A stretch of 64,000 nt of DNA. Origin: Gavia stellata (Eukaryota; Chordata; Aves; Gaviiformes; Gaviidae). Under the pieces are notes generated by a model, which ran no database searches, had not been told where the DNA came from, and was given only the letters and a program-made list of their open reading frames with translations. Positions within the stretch are counted from its first letter, which is position 1; each line of letters opens with the position of its first letter. This document shows positions 50,012 through 62,400 of the stretch, in pieces. The DNA is taken from contig NC_082600.1 of NCBI RefSeq assembly GCF_030936135.1, positions 26,605,943-26,669,942 of the forward strand. Direction: 5' to 3'. Both the position numbers and the translations under genes were made by a program.

Positions 50012-53000
50012 CAGGCTCTGTATTGTCGTTGTTCCTGGGCTGCCCTATCACGGCATCCGTTTGTTTGTTAGATTCTCCTCCAGTCAGTTTGGTGTTTTTC
50101 AATTTGTCCAGGGAATGAAGTACCTATTCTGGCATCAAAGTTCTATTTCCACCATACTACACTGCGTGAACTAACTTCCACACACAATGGGTGAAAATTG
50201 TTGGTTATTATTCCTCTTCCCTCCACCTACACAGTACTTGCTACTCTGCAAATTGTTAAATGCCTGGAGGAGAAATCATCATTCTTAAGTATCTAGAAAG
50301 TGCTCAACCAAGAGTGGGTGCTGCCACAAAGTAGGCAATAAGCCTTCATAAGACACATCCACTGCATGGCAGATGGAGGTATTCCTATTACACAAATACT
50401 TGACTGAGAACTTGATGCTTTCCAACGCATCCATCTCATCTCCAACATACTGAACTGGTTAATGCACAGGCAGAAGCATTTGCCTGTGTAATTAACCATG
50501 GTGCTTCTGTTACTTGTTCACATGCTATCCATACACATAGGACTAGTCCATTTGTCACAGAAAGAAGGAAAAACTGTCATCTAGTCATGTTGTATGGTCA
50601 TGCCATAGTCAGGGTGTGCCTTGAGATATATTAATAAATGCACTTCAGCTACTGACAAATGGCTAACCTGCCTTCCAACTGTAACAAGAACTTGAACAAT
50701 CAGATGAAACAGGCTTGGATATGTCCTGCATGTATTCCCCAAAGTAGAGAGATTATGACACTCAAGTGATAGGCCTGCCATTTTCAGGGATGTATTTCTT
50801 CTGTTGAGAGGAGGTTGAGGAACTGGAACGTAGCAGGCAAGACAACAAAGGATGGAGTAGATCTCAATACATGGGAAGGAACAGAAGGGAAAGACCACAC
50901 AATGGGAGATAGGCGGCTTAGGTGACAAGCTACATAAACTGTGGGGAAAAAGGGAGGACAAATGATGGCCAGCAGGAAAAGGTGGGATGGAAGTCAAAGC
51001 AGTGTGAGTAGGAAGGAGATGTCGGGCAGGGAGTGTGCAAGCAGCAGAAATGAAAAGGCAGTTCTTGGAAAGGCCAAGTCAAAGGACTGAAGTCTGAGAA
51101 GTTAACTAGCAGAAGGCAGAAGTCAGTGACAGGCAACCAGAGAGGGAGCAGGGGATAGACAGATGAAGATGAGGGTAGTGCAGTGACTGGGAGGGGCATC
51201 AGAGGATCAGTGCAACTGTGACTGGAAGGGGAGGTCTGGCTGGCTCCATACAATGTCTAGTGGGAGAGGAAGTGTCCAAGAGAATCATTTTATTAAGACG
51301 TGGTTTTCACTACAGAAAGTCTGAAAGCCCCCAAGTTCAGCAAATACCTTTCTTCATTAAAGGTAACTTCAGTGCAGCCTGAGCCCTGCGGCATGGCAAT
51401 GGCCTCAATACTGCTTGGCTCAGAAGGAGAAGGGAGGGAGAGAAAGGAGGGGGATGTTGTGGGGGTGAGAGGAGGTTTAACAAAGAATCACTTTAACAGA
51501 AAATCCTGAGTAATGGCTCTGCCCCAGGCCAAGAATAACATCAGCTCAATGTCAGCAATTAGAAGAGGGCTCAGCCAGGCCCCATGGCCAGCTCCAGCCT
51601 CCTCACAGGCACAAGCCAGCTTACAGCCCTTTCCTGAGCTCATGAGCAGCCACAGCTCCCCACCCAGAGCCCCTTGGATGGAGATGAAAGGAAGACCTCC
51701 TGCTCAGAAGGGGAGTAAGAAGACTGTAGGTGAGGGAATTTGGGGGTGGAAACTGCATGGCTAAGTGAGGGCCTTGAAAGAAGGAGTGCATGGAGCAAAG
51801 GCAGAAGGGCCTCTCCTTCAAGATGGTCTCAGAAAAGGATGAGAGCAATTTGCCTATAACCTGTTCTCAAGGACCCTGATTAGTGACTCATCTTCACAGG
51901 AGGGAGAGTGGGTGTTCAGACCTCTGCATTTTAGCTCTGTTCATGGTTTTGTTGGAGTCCAGTCCTGCCAGACTGCCCAGTAAATAGCTCCTTCCTAATG
52001 GAGACGGATGTCTTGAGTGATGGTTTGTTCACCCAAAGACTTCCTTCCCTTTAGCAGGGAAGCCTTTTGGAAGAAAGAACACACCTCTCTCTCCATAATA
52101 ACAAAGAAAGGTAACAAGTGCATCAACGAACTCATTGTAACCTTATAAGATTCCCCAGGCAGGATGGAAATGCTGTTCCAGACACAGTGGTCCACTCTTG
52201 GCATCTAGGTGTCATCCAGAATATCAATAATACAACCCCTTTTTCATATTTCCTCTAGCTCTTGGACACTTAACCCATCTTTTCTCCTTGCAATTGTAAC
52301 AAAGGAGTCATATATCTGTCAGACACTTCCGTGCAAAGCAGTGAAAGGAGATCTTAAATGTAGTAATAACAAAATGTGTAGGAGGTCTGAAGAAGATTTT
52401 CAGGGTTGCAGAGAAAACTTGCATCTAGCATGAGGGTCAGGGGCCATGCTTCCTGCACACTGAGGGCTCTTAAAAGAATGAAGATTCTCCTAAATAATTT
52501 TTGAGTCCCCTCAACATACTGCTCTTTTGATAACTGCATTGTATGAGTAGACATCCAGCAGGAGGAGAATTTAGTCAAGATGAAGCCTTGATGGGGTCTG
52601 TCTGCCACACAGGACACAGTTGCCAACACAATTTCAAGACCCTATGTTTAGAAACACTGAAATACAACAGTGACCCAGCTTGAAGCACTACCCAAGAAGA
52701 ACTCAAGTCAAAGCAGGAATATATCATCAGTGATGAGATTAAGTGACAAAGAACTGTAGAGACTGCAGACAGTTCTAAGGCTGTCTGAGGCACTATAAGG
52801 GGATGCCCTGAACTGGTGCAGAAAAGCAAGCAGCAGCATGCCAGTAGCCAAATGGAGGAGGATGCCAATGCAGTGGAAGAAGCCATCGGGAACTACAGCA
52901 TCAAAATGCTATCAAAATCACTGCAGGTAATATTAGTTTTATTGCAACCCACTTGAAGAGCTAATTCGTTCACAAAAGCTGTACCACATGTACTGGCTCT

Positions 53001-53070
53001 GGGTTGGTTCTGCACATCTAAGACTCAGTCAGCACTGCTACATCCCAGTCAGGATTTTTTTCTTAGTTAC

Positions 53071-53248
53071 CTGGTGCCGGGCTTGGCTTTGCTCCAACAG
53101 CTGTCGTGACTGAAGTTTCTGCTGCTGAAGTTGCTGCACAGCAAAATGGAGCTGGTAGTTGGGATGTGCCAGCGGACTCCGTGTCACCTTGTTGTAGACA
53201 CTGTTCTCCAGCCCTCCTTCCCAGGCAAAACGATGATTCTCCGGAGCC
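53071..53248 (-). CDS. TTLL5: TTLL5 internal exon (Gln-rich coiled-coil segment)
   Basis: This - strand exon lies between acceptor TTTCTTTTCTCAG and donor CAG/GTAACT. One base finishes the upstream codon, then 59 codons read [20 protein letters not shown], then [20 protein letters not shown] and end [10 protein letters not shown]. The [19 protein letters not shown] block is a hallmark of the vertebrate TTLL5 C-terminal region. The Gln/Leu-rich run suggests a short coiled coil. It ends in phase 0 and joins directly to the 45 kb exon to give RHQ-ALF, as in mammals (RHQ-AIF). No catalytic residues lie here; the ATP-grasp ligase domain is encoded beyond the right edge. Confidence 0.93.
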
Positions 53249-55135
53249 CTGAGAAAAGAAGAGCCACCATGCTTTCACCAGTCTGCATATAAGGACACCT
53301 GCTTACAAGGCACTGCTCCTTCCTAAAAATCCCTTAATACTTAGCCAACTATGAATTTGTATTAAGTGGCTCCAGCAAGCACAACACCTGCTAAAGGTGC
53401 CATGTGCCAACTGCCATCTTGCTAAGGAGTTTCTTGAATTTCAGGCTGGGACTATATTACTAGCCATAACACCATGCTTGAGGAGAGCAAAGGAAAAGAG
53501 AAGAAAAACTCAAAACTGGAGCATGTCTGTGGCTGATTACCATCAAAAAGAGGCAGAGTTGCAGCAGGAAAAGAGCTAAGGATTCCCATCACTAATGAGA
53601 TAATTATTTATTTGGATTTGTAGAGATTTTGTTAATACACTAACACAAGGCTTACACCAAGCACACACATGCTGCACTGAGAATGTAACAGAAGACAGAC
53701 ATGCAGTACAATATCCACAGAGAAGATAAAGGACTGGGAGGAGGGTAAAGTTGCAACTAGGAAACATACTGACTCCATACAGTTACAATCCAAAAGACCT
53801 AAGAGGACTGAAGACAGGCTCATTTCTTTCATCATCAGAGTAATGCAAGCCTTTCCCAGAGAAGAAAAGGCCTCCTGCAAAAAGGCAGGAGCTCTTACAA
53901 CCCAGGCTTATACGGTGGGAGTTCAGCTGCGGCCTGCAACATGATAAGTACCAACAGGAGCTCACTGGCTTTCTTTGAAGTTTGTAAGCCTTGGCGAGAA
54001 AGCAGCACCAACACACTTCTATACAAGGCCAAGGGGCTTTGCAGAAGGCAGGTGGCAGACTGACAGGACCACAAGGTGTCCTGAAGAGGCTACAATGGCC
54101 CAGCAACCCACATACCCTGTGCTCACAAGACAGGATGCCATATGACCCACTGAATCCTGACACTCTGGCCCATAAAACCTTCAAGCCCCCATGCCTGAGC
54201 TTCCCAAGTTTCTGCTGATCTCTCTCATGTTCCTCTCAGCCACTCTTTTCAAATATTTCCTTTGGATTTCCAGGGCAGACTTCCCTTGTATTTCCTATGC
54301 ATGTCATAAGTAACTGGGATGTAAAAGATATATGGCGTCTTTTACATTTCATGCCACAGTTCGGACTGTAGGTCATGCTTTTGGCAAGGGAGTTAACTGC
54401 AATCTGCTTGCTTCAGGATCGTATCAAAACTTACAACCTAGGTTCTTTGAAGATGTCACAGCTTCCCTTGAATGTGTTGCACCTTCCCCCAAAAGATTCA
54501 TCATCACAGCAAACTCTTAAAATATTCAGAAGGATGTTTCAAACAAGACCAGAAGCAACTGCCAGCCCTAAGTACTCTCCTTCAAAAATAACCTTATGTA
54601 TGCCTTTCAAAGCAAATTGAGGACAAAGACTCCAAACACTAAAGAGTCACTTTCCATACTCAGCTCCTCAGCAACAGAGGAGTAAGACAACCCAGTGGAA
54701 AATGTGTTTAGCTGCTAGCATCTCCACCCTGCATCCTCTGGGCCTCCTCCTGCTTGGAGCACCACTACCACTTTTGCTCTTAGCGGCCACTGGCTGTAGG
54801 TAGCCTTCTCTAGACTTCCCTGTTCAAGGGATCCTACCCATGCTTCCTCAGTCCTTTGCTTCCATTGTACCCAGTGCAACACTGGATAAATGGTTCTCAC
54901 TTCCTGCTCCCTTTGCTACAAGATTCTCAGTCTTTCAGTTCTTTTCCTTTCACCAGTGCTCGGAAAAGTGACAACTGTGATACTGCTGACAGTACTCAGG
55001 CCTTGAAACCCAAGTAGTATAGATCCGAATCTGGCTTTGTGGTTAACCTTGGGAGAACTGCTTCCATCTTCTGAACCTGCCTTCCCTCCTCTGCCCCAGT
55101 AATGGGGTCATGATCCTCTACTACTGTGGTTTTAC
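53249..55135 (-). other. TTLL5 intron (if the 55.1 kb exon is real)
   Basis: 1.9 kb of non-coding sequence without recognised repeats or genes. Confidence 0.5.
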
Positions 55136-55201
55136 CTGCAGTTACTCAGCTCTGGATCCATGGATGCATGTGTGCTGCTGGCCTCCCAGCACTGTCCCCT
55201 G
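55136..55201 (-). CDS. TTLL5: Candidate short TTLL5 exon
   Basis: On the - strand a 66-base interval lies between GTGCCCAG and a consensus donor CAG/GTAAAA. The frame that exits in the phase required by the next TTLL5 exon is open throughout: RGQCWEASSTHASMDPELSN, then a Cys codon. Its last two bases AG join the first G of the 53 kb exon as AGG (Arg), leading straight into [11 protein letters not shown] second CAG ten bases inside would give a 56-base exon. I cannot confirm the peptide against the mammalian protein, so the call rests on splice signals and phase. Confidence 0.4.
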
Positions 55202-55944
55202 CTGGGCACAGGATGCCACAAAAAGCGTAACTTAGAAGGAGGACACAACAAGGCACAAGGAATCTTCGAAACAATCCCCAGCTGTCTCCTCTCGAATCCC
55301 ACCAGTTCAGCACATGGGTTATCAGCAGGTTACCTGCTGTCACCTGGACTCAACTCCCATCCCAAGGGTAGTATCTGCTCCTTCCACTGCATAGATACAG
55401 ACTCCACCACCTATTCTGAGTTAAAGCTCATTGGACTTTTCCCTTGTGTAAAACAGCTGGAGTCTCTGTTTCTTTACTGCAGACCTGGTAAAGTCAGGTC
55501 ATGCTGACAGCTGAAAAGCGCAAAGGACTGCTGGGCCTGGGATGCACCCTTCGGGAGACAGCTGGGGATTACTGCAGACCAGCCCTTGAAACAAACATCA
55601 ACTGCACCAGATACAAAGCTGAAGAGCATTCAGGAGCTCCATCAAAGTCATGTTAGTGCTCAGTAAACAGTCTGATAAGTTCTTCATCAGTACTACTGAA
55701 AGGTTACAATCTTCAATACCTCTTTTTTGAACTGAACAACAATTGTATTTATCCGTTTGCCTAGACTAACTTTTTCACATCAGCAATTTCTCAGTTGAGA
55801 AAATTTGGTAAGTTCATTCAAAATGCTTCTAAATAAAGTAAGCCAATGTCGGATAAAGGGGTTACCTCACATGGATTTAATAACTAGTTAAAACACATGA
55901 AACCAGAGCTAGAATAAATGGACAGTTTCCACAAAGGAAGGAGA

Positions 55945-57000
55945 TTACCACTGGGGTCCCACAAGAATCTGTGCTACGTCTCTGCTGTTCAAAACATTTA
56001 TAAGTGATCTGGGAAAAAGAAGAGTGAAATAAAAAAAGTTTGCTGCTGAGAAACTGAACGTCACCGAGAAGTGTGAAAAATCATCACATTACTGAATGAT
56101 CCAACATTAAGTTGGTAGATGACATTCAATTTAATAACTACAAAGTCATGTACCCAGGGAAACACAGTCCTTGTTTTACGCAGTGATGGACTTTGAACTA
56201 GTTATTTCTATTCACGAAGGAGACCTTATAACTAAAGCTATAATAGATTTTTCTATGCAAACATCACTAAAATACTCCAAAAAAACCAAACTCAGTGTTA
56301 GGAATCATTAGGAAAGGCATAGGGAACAAAACCAAGAACACTACTATGCTACCATATAAACCAAAATTGCATCTCTCTCTTGCACACTGAGGATAGTTCT
56401 AACCCGTGTCCCTCCACCCTTCTCAAAAAGCATACAGCAGAACTGGAAAAAGTACAAAAAATGCTGTAGAGATCATCAAAGGTATGGAACTGCTTATATA
56501 TTGAGGAATAACTAAATAAATAAGGACTCTTCAGCTTGGAAAAAGGACAGCTGAAAGGAAATATGAAAAATAGCTACAAAATCATGAGCTTCAGGGAGAA
56601 GGAGAATAGGGAACAATTACTCACCTTTCATGATACAAAACATAGGAAAAACCAAATGAAGTCATCAGGTGGACAGGTTAAAACAAACAAAAGGAGGTAG
56701 TTTTTCTCATAACACATAATTAAACTGTGGATGCCTTCTTACTCTGGGAAGCTAAGGATGCCAAAAATTTGCAGGGGTTCAAAAATGATGAGGCAAACTC
56801 ACAGAAGCAAGAGCCACTAACACTACTTATATACAAAGATACCATATCCTGGCCAGAAAATCACTGATTACTGAGTCTCAGAGCGTATTGGGGAAGTATC
56901 ACCATTCCATAACATCACCTAATGCTCTTCCCACAGAATCTTCCATGGACTACTGTCTGAGCAGGACATTGAATCAGATAGTCCATCTGGACTGTGAAAA
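55945..57000 (+). mobile_element. Long ancient CR1 copy (ORF2 3' part plus 3' UTR)
   Basis: This copy retains CR1 phrases in order over 1 kb: 'ggggtcccacaagaatctgtg' (the GVPQ..SVL reverse-transcriptase motif), 'catttataagtgatctggga' (FINDLEK), 'gttaggaatcattaggaaag', 'cttctcaaaaagcatacagc', 'agagatcatcaaaggtatgg', 'gactcttcagcttggaaaaa', 'caggttaaaacaaacaaaag' and, at the end, 'gatagtccatctggactg'. These match amniote (turtle/crocodile-like) CR1. Frames are broken by stops and gaps. It lies antisense to TTLL5. Confidence 0.85.
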
Positions 57001-58704
57001 TGCAACCAATATTGTTTATGCATCAGGGGTCTAAAATCTCAAGTCTCAGTCAGAAGTTAGAGGATTCAGTCAAGCAGTCTTTAAGGTATTCATTCAAGTT
57101 ACACGATTAATTCTAGAAACTAATGTCTGTTCCAACTTCTCTCATATCTACCTCCAGCCCAGAACCTGCAATGCATAAAATTTATCCTTTGATCCAAAAG
57201 AATGCTTGGGAAGCTAAAGATTGACTGATTTGTTCTAAAACACAAAAGTCAAGATGAAATAGAGGAGATAAAACTGATGTAAGTGAAAACTCCACTAAAG
57301 CTGGATCTGCTGATAGCCAAACTGGCTTTGTACCACAGAGGTGATGTACAGTGACTGCAGTCTGTAGTACTGTGAGGGCCACTAACTGAATGGCAACACT
57401 TTAGTATCATTTCCTTGATCCTAATTTCTTTTGGTTTGAGATATCCGGAAAAAGATTAACTATTATGGAAATACAAATACTGAAGACTGATGGTCCAATT
57501 TTTAAAAATGCACTGGGATTGCTGCCTTGCTCCAATCTTTGTCCACTTCAATGAACTCTCAAATGCTTTCATTTGGTTTCTAAACTGTTTTAATCCAGTT
57601 TTTCTGTTTTAACCAATATATGATCTATAGTCCAAAATAAATTCTTTAGGATATAATATTACCCAGATAAGCTTGGTTTAAACTACCCAGGAAAACACCG
57701 TTGAAACTATGTTATTAAATCTTTAGGAAGAACTAAATGAAAAAAAACCCAAACAAAACCACAAAAACTTTGGCTAACATTTTCTTGCAGCATAGACAGT
57801 CTTGTACGCAACTCCCTGCAGTTCCAACACCTTCTCTCTATACGATGCAGCACAACAGCACTTACTTTTTTCTAGATACTATATTGAAAACACTGTTGCT
57901 TGCCTGAGTAGATTTTACTCTCAAGGCCTGCAGAATCCTTCTGGATTTAATATGTTTCTGTTAGCTTCCATGGGTTTTGCTTCCTTATAGATGAAAATCA
58001 ATATTAATTCATTATACTAACTTCAACCTTTTATAATATAAGCATTAAATATTTGACAACAGAAAGCCTGCATATTTGCAAGTCTTACAATCACTTTCAT
58101 AGAGAGACGTTTCATCAGCAGCTTTGGAAAGTCCCCATATAACATGTTATCAAGTTGCTGATATTACATCTAAGCCAAAGCTTGCCCTGGTACAGGAGAA
58201 CAAGGCTTAGGATCTGAGACTCAATATGCTGCTGCCAGAGACATGCTCCAGCTCTCAGTCTATTTGCCATGCTCACAGGAATGCATCATGGTGCAGCTCC
58301 TATTCTCAGTCTTTGCCTGTCAGATGATTTATTGAAGCATGACAGCACCTTTGCACCCTTCCTGAATTTATCTCTTCTGCTTAAGGAACTCTACAATGGG
58401 CTCAGCACAGTAATGCAAGCTGGAAAAAGGTTGTAGAGGACCTCACACCTTAATAGATACTATAGAGTTCACATGATAGAGAGACTATATAAATGCCCCA
58501 AACTGAAGGAAAAGCTTTTTCACAACTCACACTGTTTTAGGCAAAGCCAAAAATAACCAGAAAAACCCCCACTTCCCCAATGGAAATTAGTATCATAGAG
58601 GTAGTACTCACAGACCTGCTAGTTTTCAATTTAGGATTATTGCTTGAACACTAACATTGACTGAACATTCATTTGCTTACATGTACAGATGACAGATATA
58701 GACA

Positions 58705-58722
58705 CAGATGCACACACACACA
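58705..58722 (+). repeat. Short CA microsatellite
   Basis: About seven CA dinucleotides within an AT-rich stretch; nothing else of note. Confidence 0.6.
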
Positions 58723-61700
58723 AATAGGAAACAGAAATTCCTGACTGTGCCACCAGAAGAGACTGGGTTACGTTCTGTTAGCCAGGCTGGTTGTGAGCAA
58801 TCTTCTCACAGCTTGCTCAGGATTATTTATGAGTTGCTTAGTTTAGAGACCTGGCCAGGATTCAAGCCTTCACTATGTACAGGAAATCTCAGCCTTGGCA
58901 TTATGGCCCATCCTTTGTAAGCAAGATTCTGTCCTTCCAGCAGCTCTTAGGGCTACTCAGTATTTTTGGCAAGAGACGCACTGTATTCCTTTCTTTCAAC
59001 CGTAGTTTTCACAAAGCCTGGGACAGAATTCCCTCTTCCTCTTCACTGACAGCATAAGACCTCTCTGCTGCAGCTTTTTGCATCACAAAAGATACAGGTT
59101 TGCTTCCGAGACCAATTTCAACAGATCCCCATGCTATTACGATCGCAACCCAGCCTAAAAGTGCTAGAACACCATGCCCTCATCTCCAGGTTTTCTGGTT
59201 CCAAATTCCCTTTTTGCTCTAGTTCTCTTTTCCAATTCATTAGCTCTTTTCTGATATAAGCAACCCTTATGCAATCAACTACCTACACCTATACTAGGAA
59301 CTAATGCTAGTGTCCTAAAATGCTAAATACTAATAAAATACTAATACATTTATTCAATGACTACAGAAGAAAAAAGGCTCAATGAAATTCAGCCTCCGTA
59401 CAGAAGGGATGTTATCAGCTCTTACAAGAAAGGAGAGTGCTGGCTTCTGTTCCCACTTCAAACAGATTTGAAGGGAAGACCAAGGACTGAAGCTATAGAC
59501 AAGACCAGACCACAGAACACCACTCACTGAGAATCTCATAGTTATGAAGAACTATCTGACATACAGCAAGTCCTACTTGTAACTTAGCAACTAGTAACGA
59601 CAGCCCACACTTCTCCTAGCATCCACCATTCCTAAGTAACTAATTCAAACATCTAACAAAACAGGGTCTATTACAACACAACCACTGCTGGGATGAGTAA
59701 TACTGGACAATAAAAGACAACAGCAGAGGACAGGGCAAAGAAAAATCCTGGCTAAAATGAAAGTACAAGGAAATAATCCGGGTAGGGGAGGGCAATACAG
59801 GAGCAGAAGGGATTCAGAATATAATTTCTTAATGCATAATTTGCATATAAATTGGGTTTAAAGCTTCCAATGTTTCCAAAAAACATTTAAGGATTTTTAA
59901 GTATCATAAATATTACACATAGGGCTTTCATTTATATTTCAGCTGAAGCCTTCTTCCAATGGCACTGCTGGGCACTTGTTTGATACCAACTCGTGTGTGG
60001 CAGGCAACAATACCAATTCATGAAGTATACTGGTGTTCCCCATATATCAGTTACTAAGCAGGCACTTTTGAAGAATTTGAAAAGTGCCTGCATCCCATTG
60101 AAAGGCAATGCGAACTAGGCTCAAATTACTTGTGAAAATGAAGCTTCAGCATTCCTGAAGAATATTCCTCTATGTTTAACCCTGCTTTGCTTGTGAGAAC
60201 TGATAGGATAAAAGCAGGAGTCAGTATATCTGGAGGTCTAGCTAACTGAGAAAAGAATTATCCTCCTTTTAAATGAGGAAACAAGCTGACAATGAAAGTA
60301 TTTTGCATCCTTTCCTGTAAAGGCTGGAGCTAAGGATGAACAAGGACCGTTGCTGGCATTAAGAGAACCCACTGCCTTTATAAATTAGTGCTCTCACCTT
60401 GCTATGGAATGCAAGACAATCTTGGGCAGCAGTTTCTTTCCCACAGGGCATTCAGGTGGTATGACAAGTCCAGGAAACTTTCAGTACAAAGCCTTGGTGG
60501 GCACCAGCTGCTAGAAAGTAGTTGGCATAGTAACTAATGATTGTCTAGTGTGGCAGCTCCCAGCATCCTGCTGACTTATGTTCAGGCACTCAGAAAAACA
60601 CGGAACATTTTCTTTGGCACACTACATGCTTCTTCCATCCCTAACAATAGGCCCTAGATTGGGGCTGGCTATGGAGCAATGATAAACATAGTGGGACAAA
60701 ACCCAGGACACTGGGGGCCTGGCTGGGATGCAGGACTGTCGGGCCTCTCACAGCGCCGCTTGCCTCAAGGCCTTTCTTTGTCTTTTCTCCCTCTTTCCCT
60801 CCCCTCAGCTTCAAAAGCAATAAATTAAAAATTGAAAAACAGAGCAACAAGTCTTTGAGAATGGTTTGCTCCTGGCCTCTACTGTTATCAGGAGTGTCTA
60901 TGAAAAAGCGATTTTGGTGCAGTTTAGTCAGCAAGAGTCTGCATTTTAGCATGGTCTGTAGCTCTGATGACTGGAACATGCAAGCCCCTAAAACATGCAG
61001 CAGCTATGTTACAAAGGTAAAGAAAGGTAGCTTTCCAAAAAAACAGGGTGAACAAAGCATTTTTAATATTCCTAAAAGAGCTGTGCCTGGGACTTCTGAG
61101 ATCATCTGAGGCACAGGGAGCTGTCCAGAACTCGCCACGGGTGCAGGTACTTGGAGACGGGAAGGGGTGGGAAGCAGCTGGCCTGCATAAAACGAGGATG
61201 CCAGCACCTGGCCTGCAATGTGCTTTTGAGCTCTGCAAGAGAAGCCAAGGAAAAGCTTTTAAAGTTAATGAGCAGGCTGTCAAGGCTGCATTGGCATAAT
61301 AAATGCGTGGAACTGCATTTTGGGTTCAAATCCAGTTCAGAGTGACAAATACAATCTCCCATGGTGAAGGTGTTGCAGAGATGTAGGAGAGTTCCTGTCC
61401 CAGACCATCAATCAAACTTTCCCTTCTTAGTGATGAGGCACAGATGCAGGCATCTTGTAATAGTTTCAGCCTTAGTTCTTCAGCTCCCCATTTTCCCAGC
61501 AGCTCACACTACTTTTACCTACACAAGAGGCTCTTACGATCAGTATCTTTGCTGTGAGACAACAGAAGATGTATAAGGTCTATGTGAAAAGCCTTGGGAC
61601 TGAGTTGGTTTAGGCAAAGAATATGAAAAATGCTGTGGATTTAACTACAATTTCCAGATCCATTCACAGGTTAACTGTAATAGCTACCAGAGGCACAATT

Positions 61701-62029
61701 CAAGCATCCCAGAACATTTTAATGAGCAAAATTACTAGCAAATGTCAGGAGTCCCCCTCTGCTATTCTCACAATTCCCCCTTTCAACTGAGAGAGCTGAT
61801 ATTGTTACAAGAATTTTATTCAAAAACAAAGATGTGAGGAAAAGCATCCAACTCATCTCATTGTGGTACAGGATTAGTGCATGTTTCAGTGGCTGGAGGA
61901 GTCCATGTGTCACACTCTCAGCTGCACAACTCCACAGGCAGGTATGCATGCAGTGTCAAGAATTTTTCCTGAGATTCCCTATTAAACTTTATTTTCTCTG
62001 TTTTATTGCATGACCTTCATCTTATTTCA

Positions 62030-62400
62030 GGTCTAAACCTTCACTACTGGAGCTATGCTTAGCCAGCCTTGGCACACTTAACTCCCTTCATCTTCTTCCT
62101 CAACTCAGTCCCTTCCAGCCTTTGATTGTATATTGCTTTTCTCTGAACTTTTTCCACTTTATCAGTATTTGGGGCTAGACAAGTGCTCAAAACTGAGCAC
62201 AGTATTCCACATGTGCATGCACGATAGCTATTCAGGGAAAGCCCGCTGCCTTCTTGTTCCTTCACTTTATTCTAGAAGTACTGTCAAAGTTCATGTGATT
62301 CCTTCTTTTCTAGTATATGCTGCTGTATAATTTATTTCCTGCTTCCTGGCTTCTGAAAATTATTTCTGCTATTTCTCTGCCACTGAGAAACCTGGGTTTT
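62030..62400 (-). mobile_element. Ancient CR1 ORF2/3' fragment, inverted
   Basis: On the - strand one frame reads CSVLSTCLAPNTDKVEKVQR followed by KAIYNQRLEG, which matches the CR1 ORF2 C-terminal pattern 'CSVWAP..KKDIDKLEKVQRRAT'. On the + strand it appears as 'aactgagcacagtattccac' and 'ctttttccactttatcagta', the familiar inverted CR1 phrases. It is diverged and non-functional, and in the same orientation as TTLL5. Confidence 0.7.

Larger units (their letters stand above)
45282..53070 (-). other. TTLL5: TTLL5 intron
   Basis: 7.8 kb between two confident TTLL5 exons. It contains a poly(A) tract at 48.5 kb, an old CR1 fragment near 49.4 kb, and a long + strand pyrimidine tract at 49.97-50.01 kb. 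No other exon is supported, and none is expected since the flanking exons are adjacent in the protein. Confidence 0.8.

Noticed and set aside
49973-50118. Very strong + strand splice acceptor followed by an open frame
   Set aside because: No donor, no protein similarity and no + strand gene is expected inside TTLL5. The frame is Leu/Phe/Ser-rich from the T tract, and it is best read as a simple repeat.
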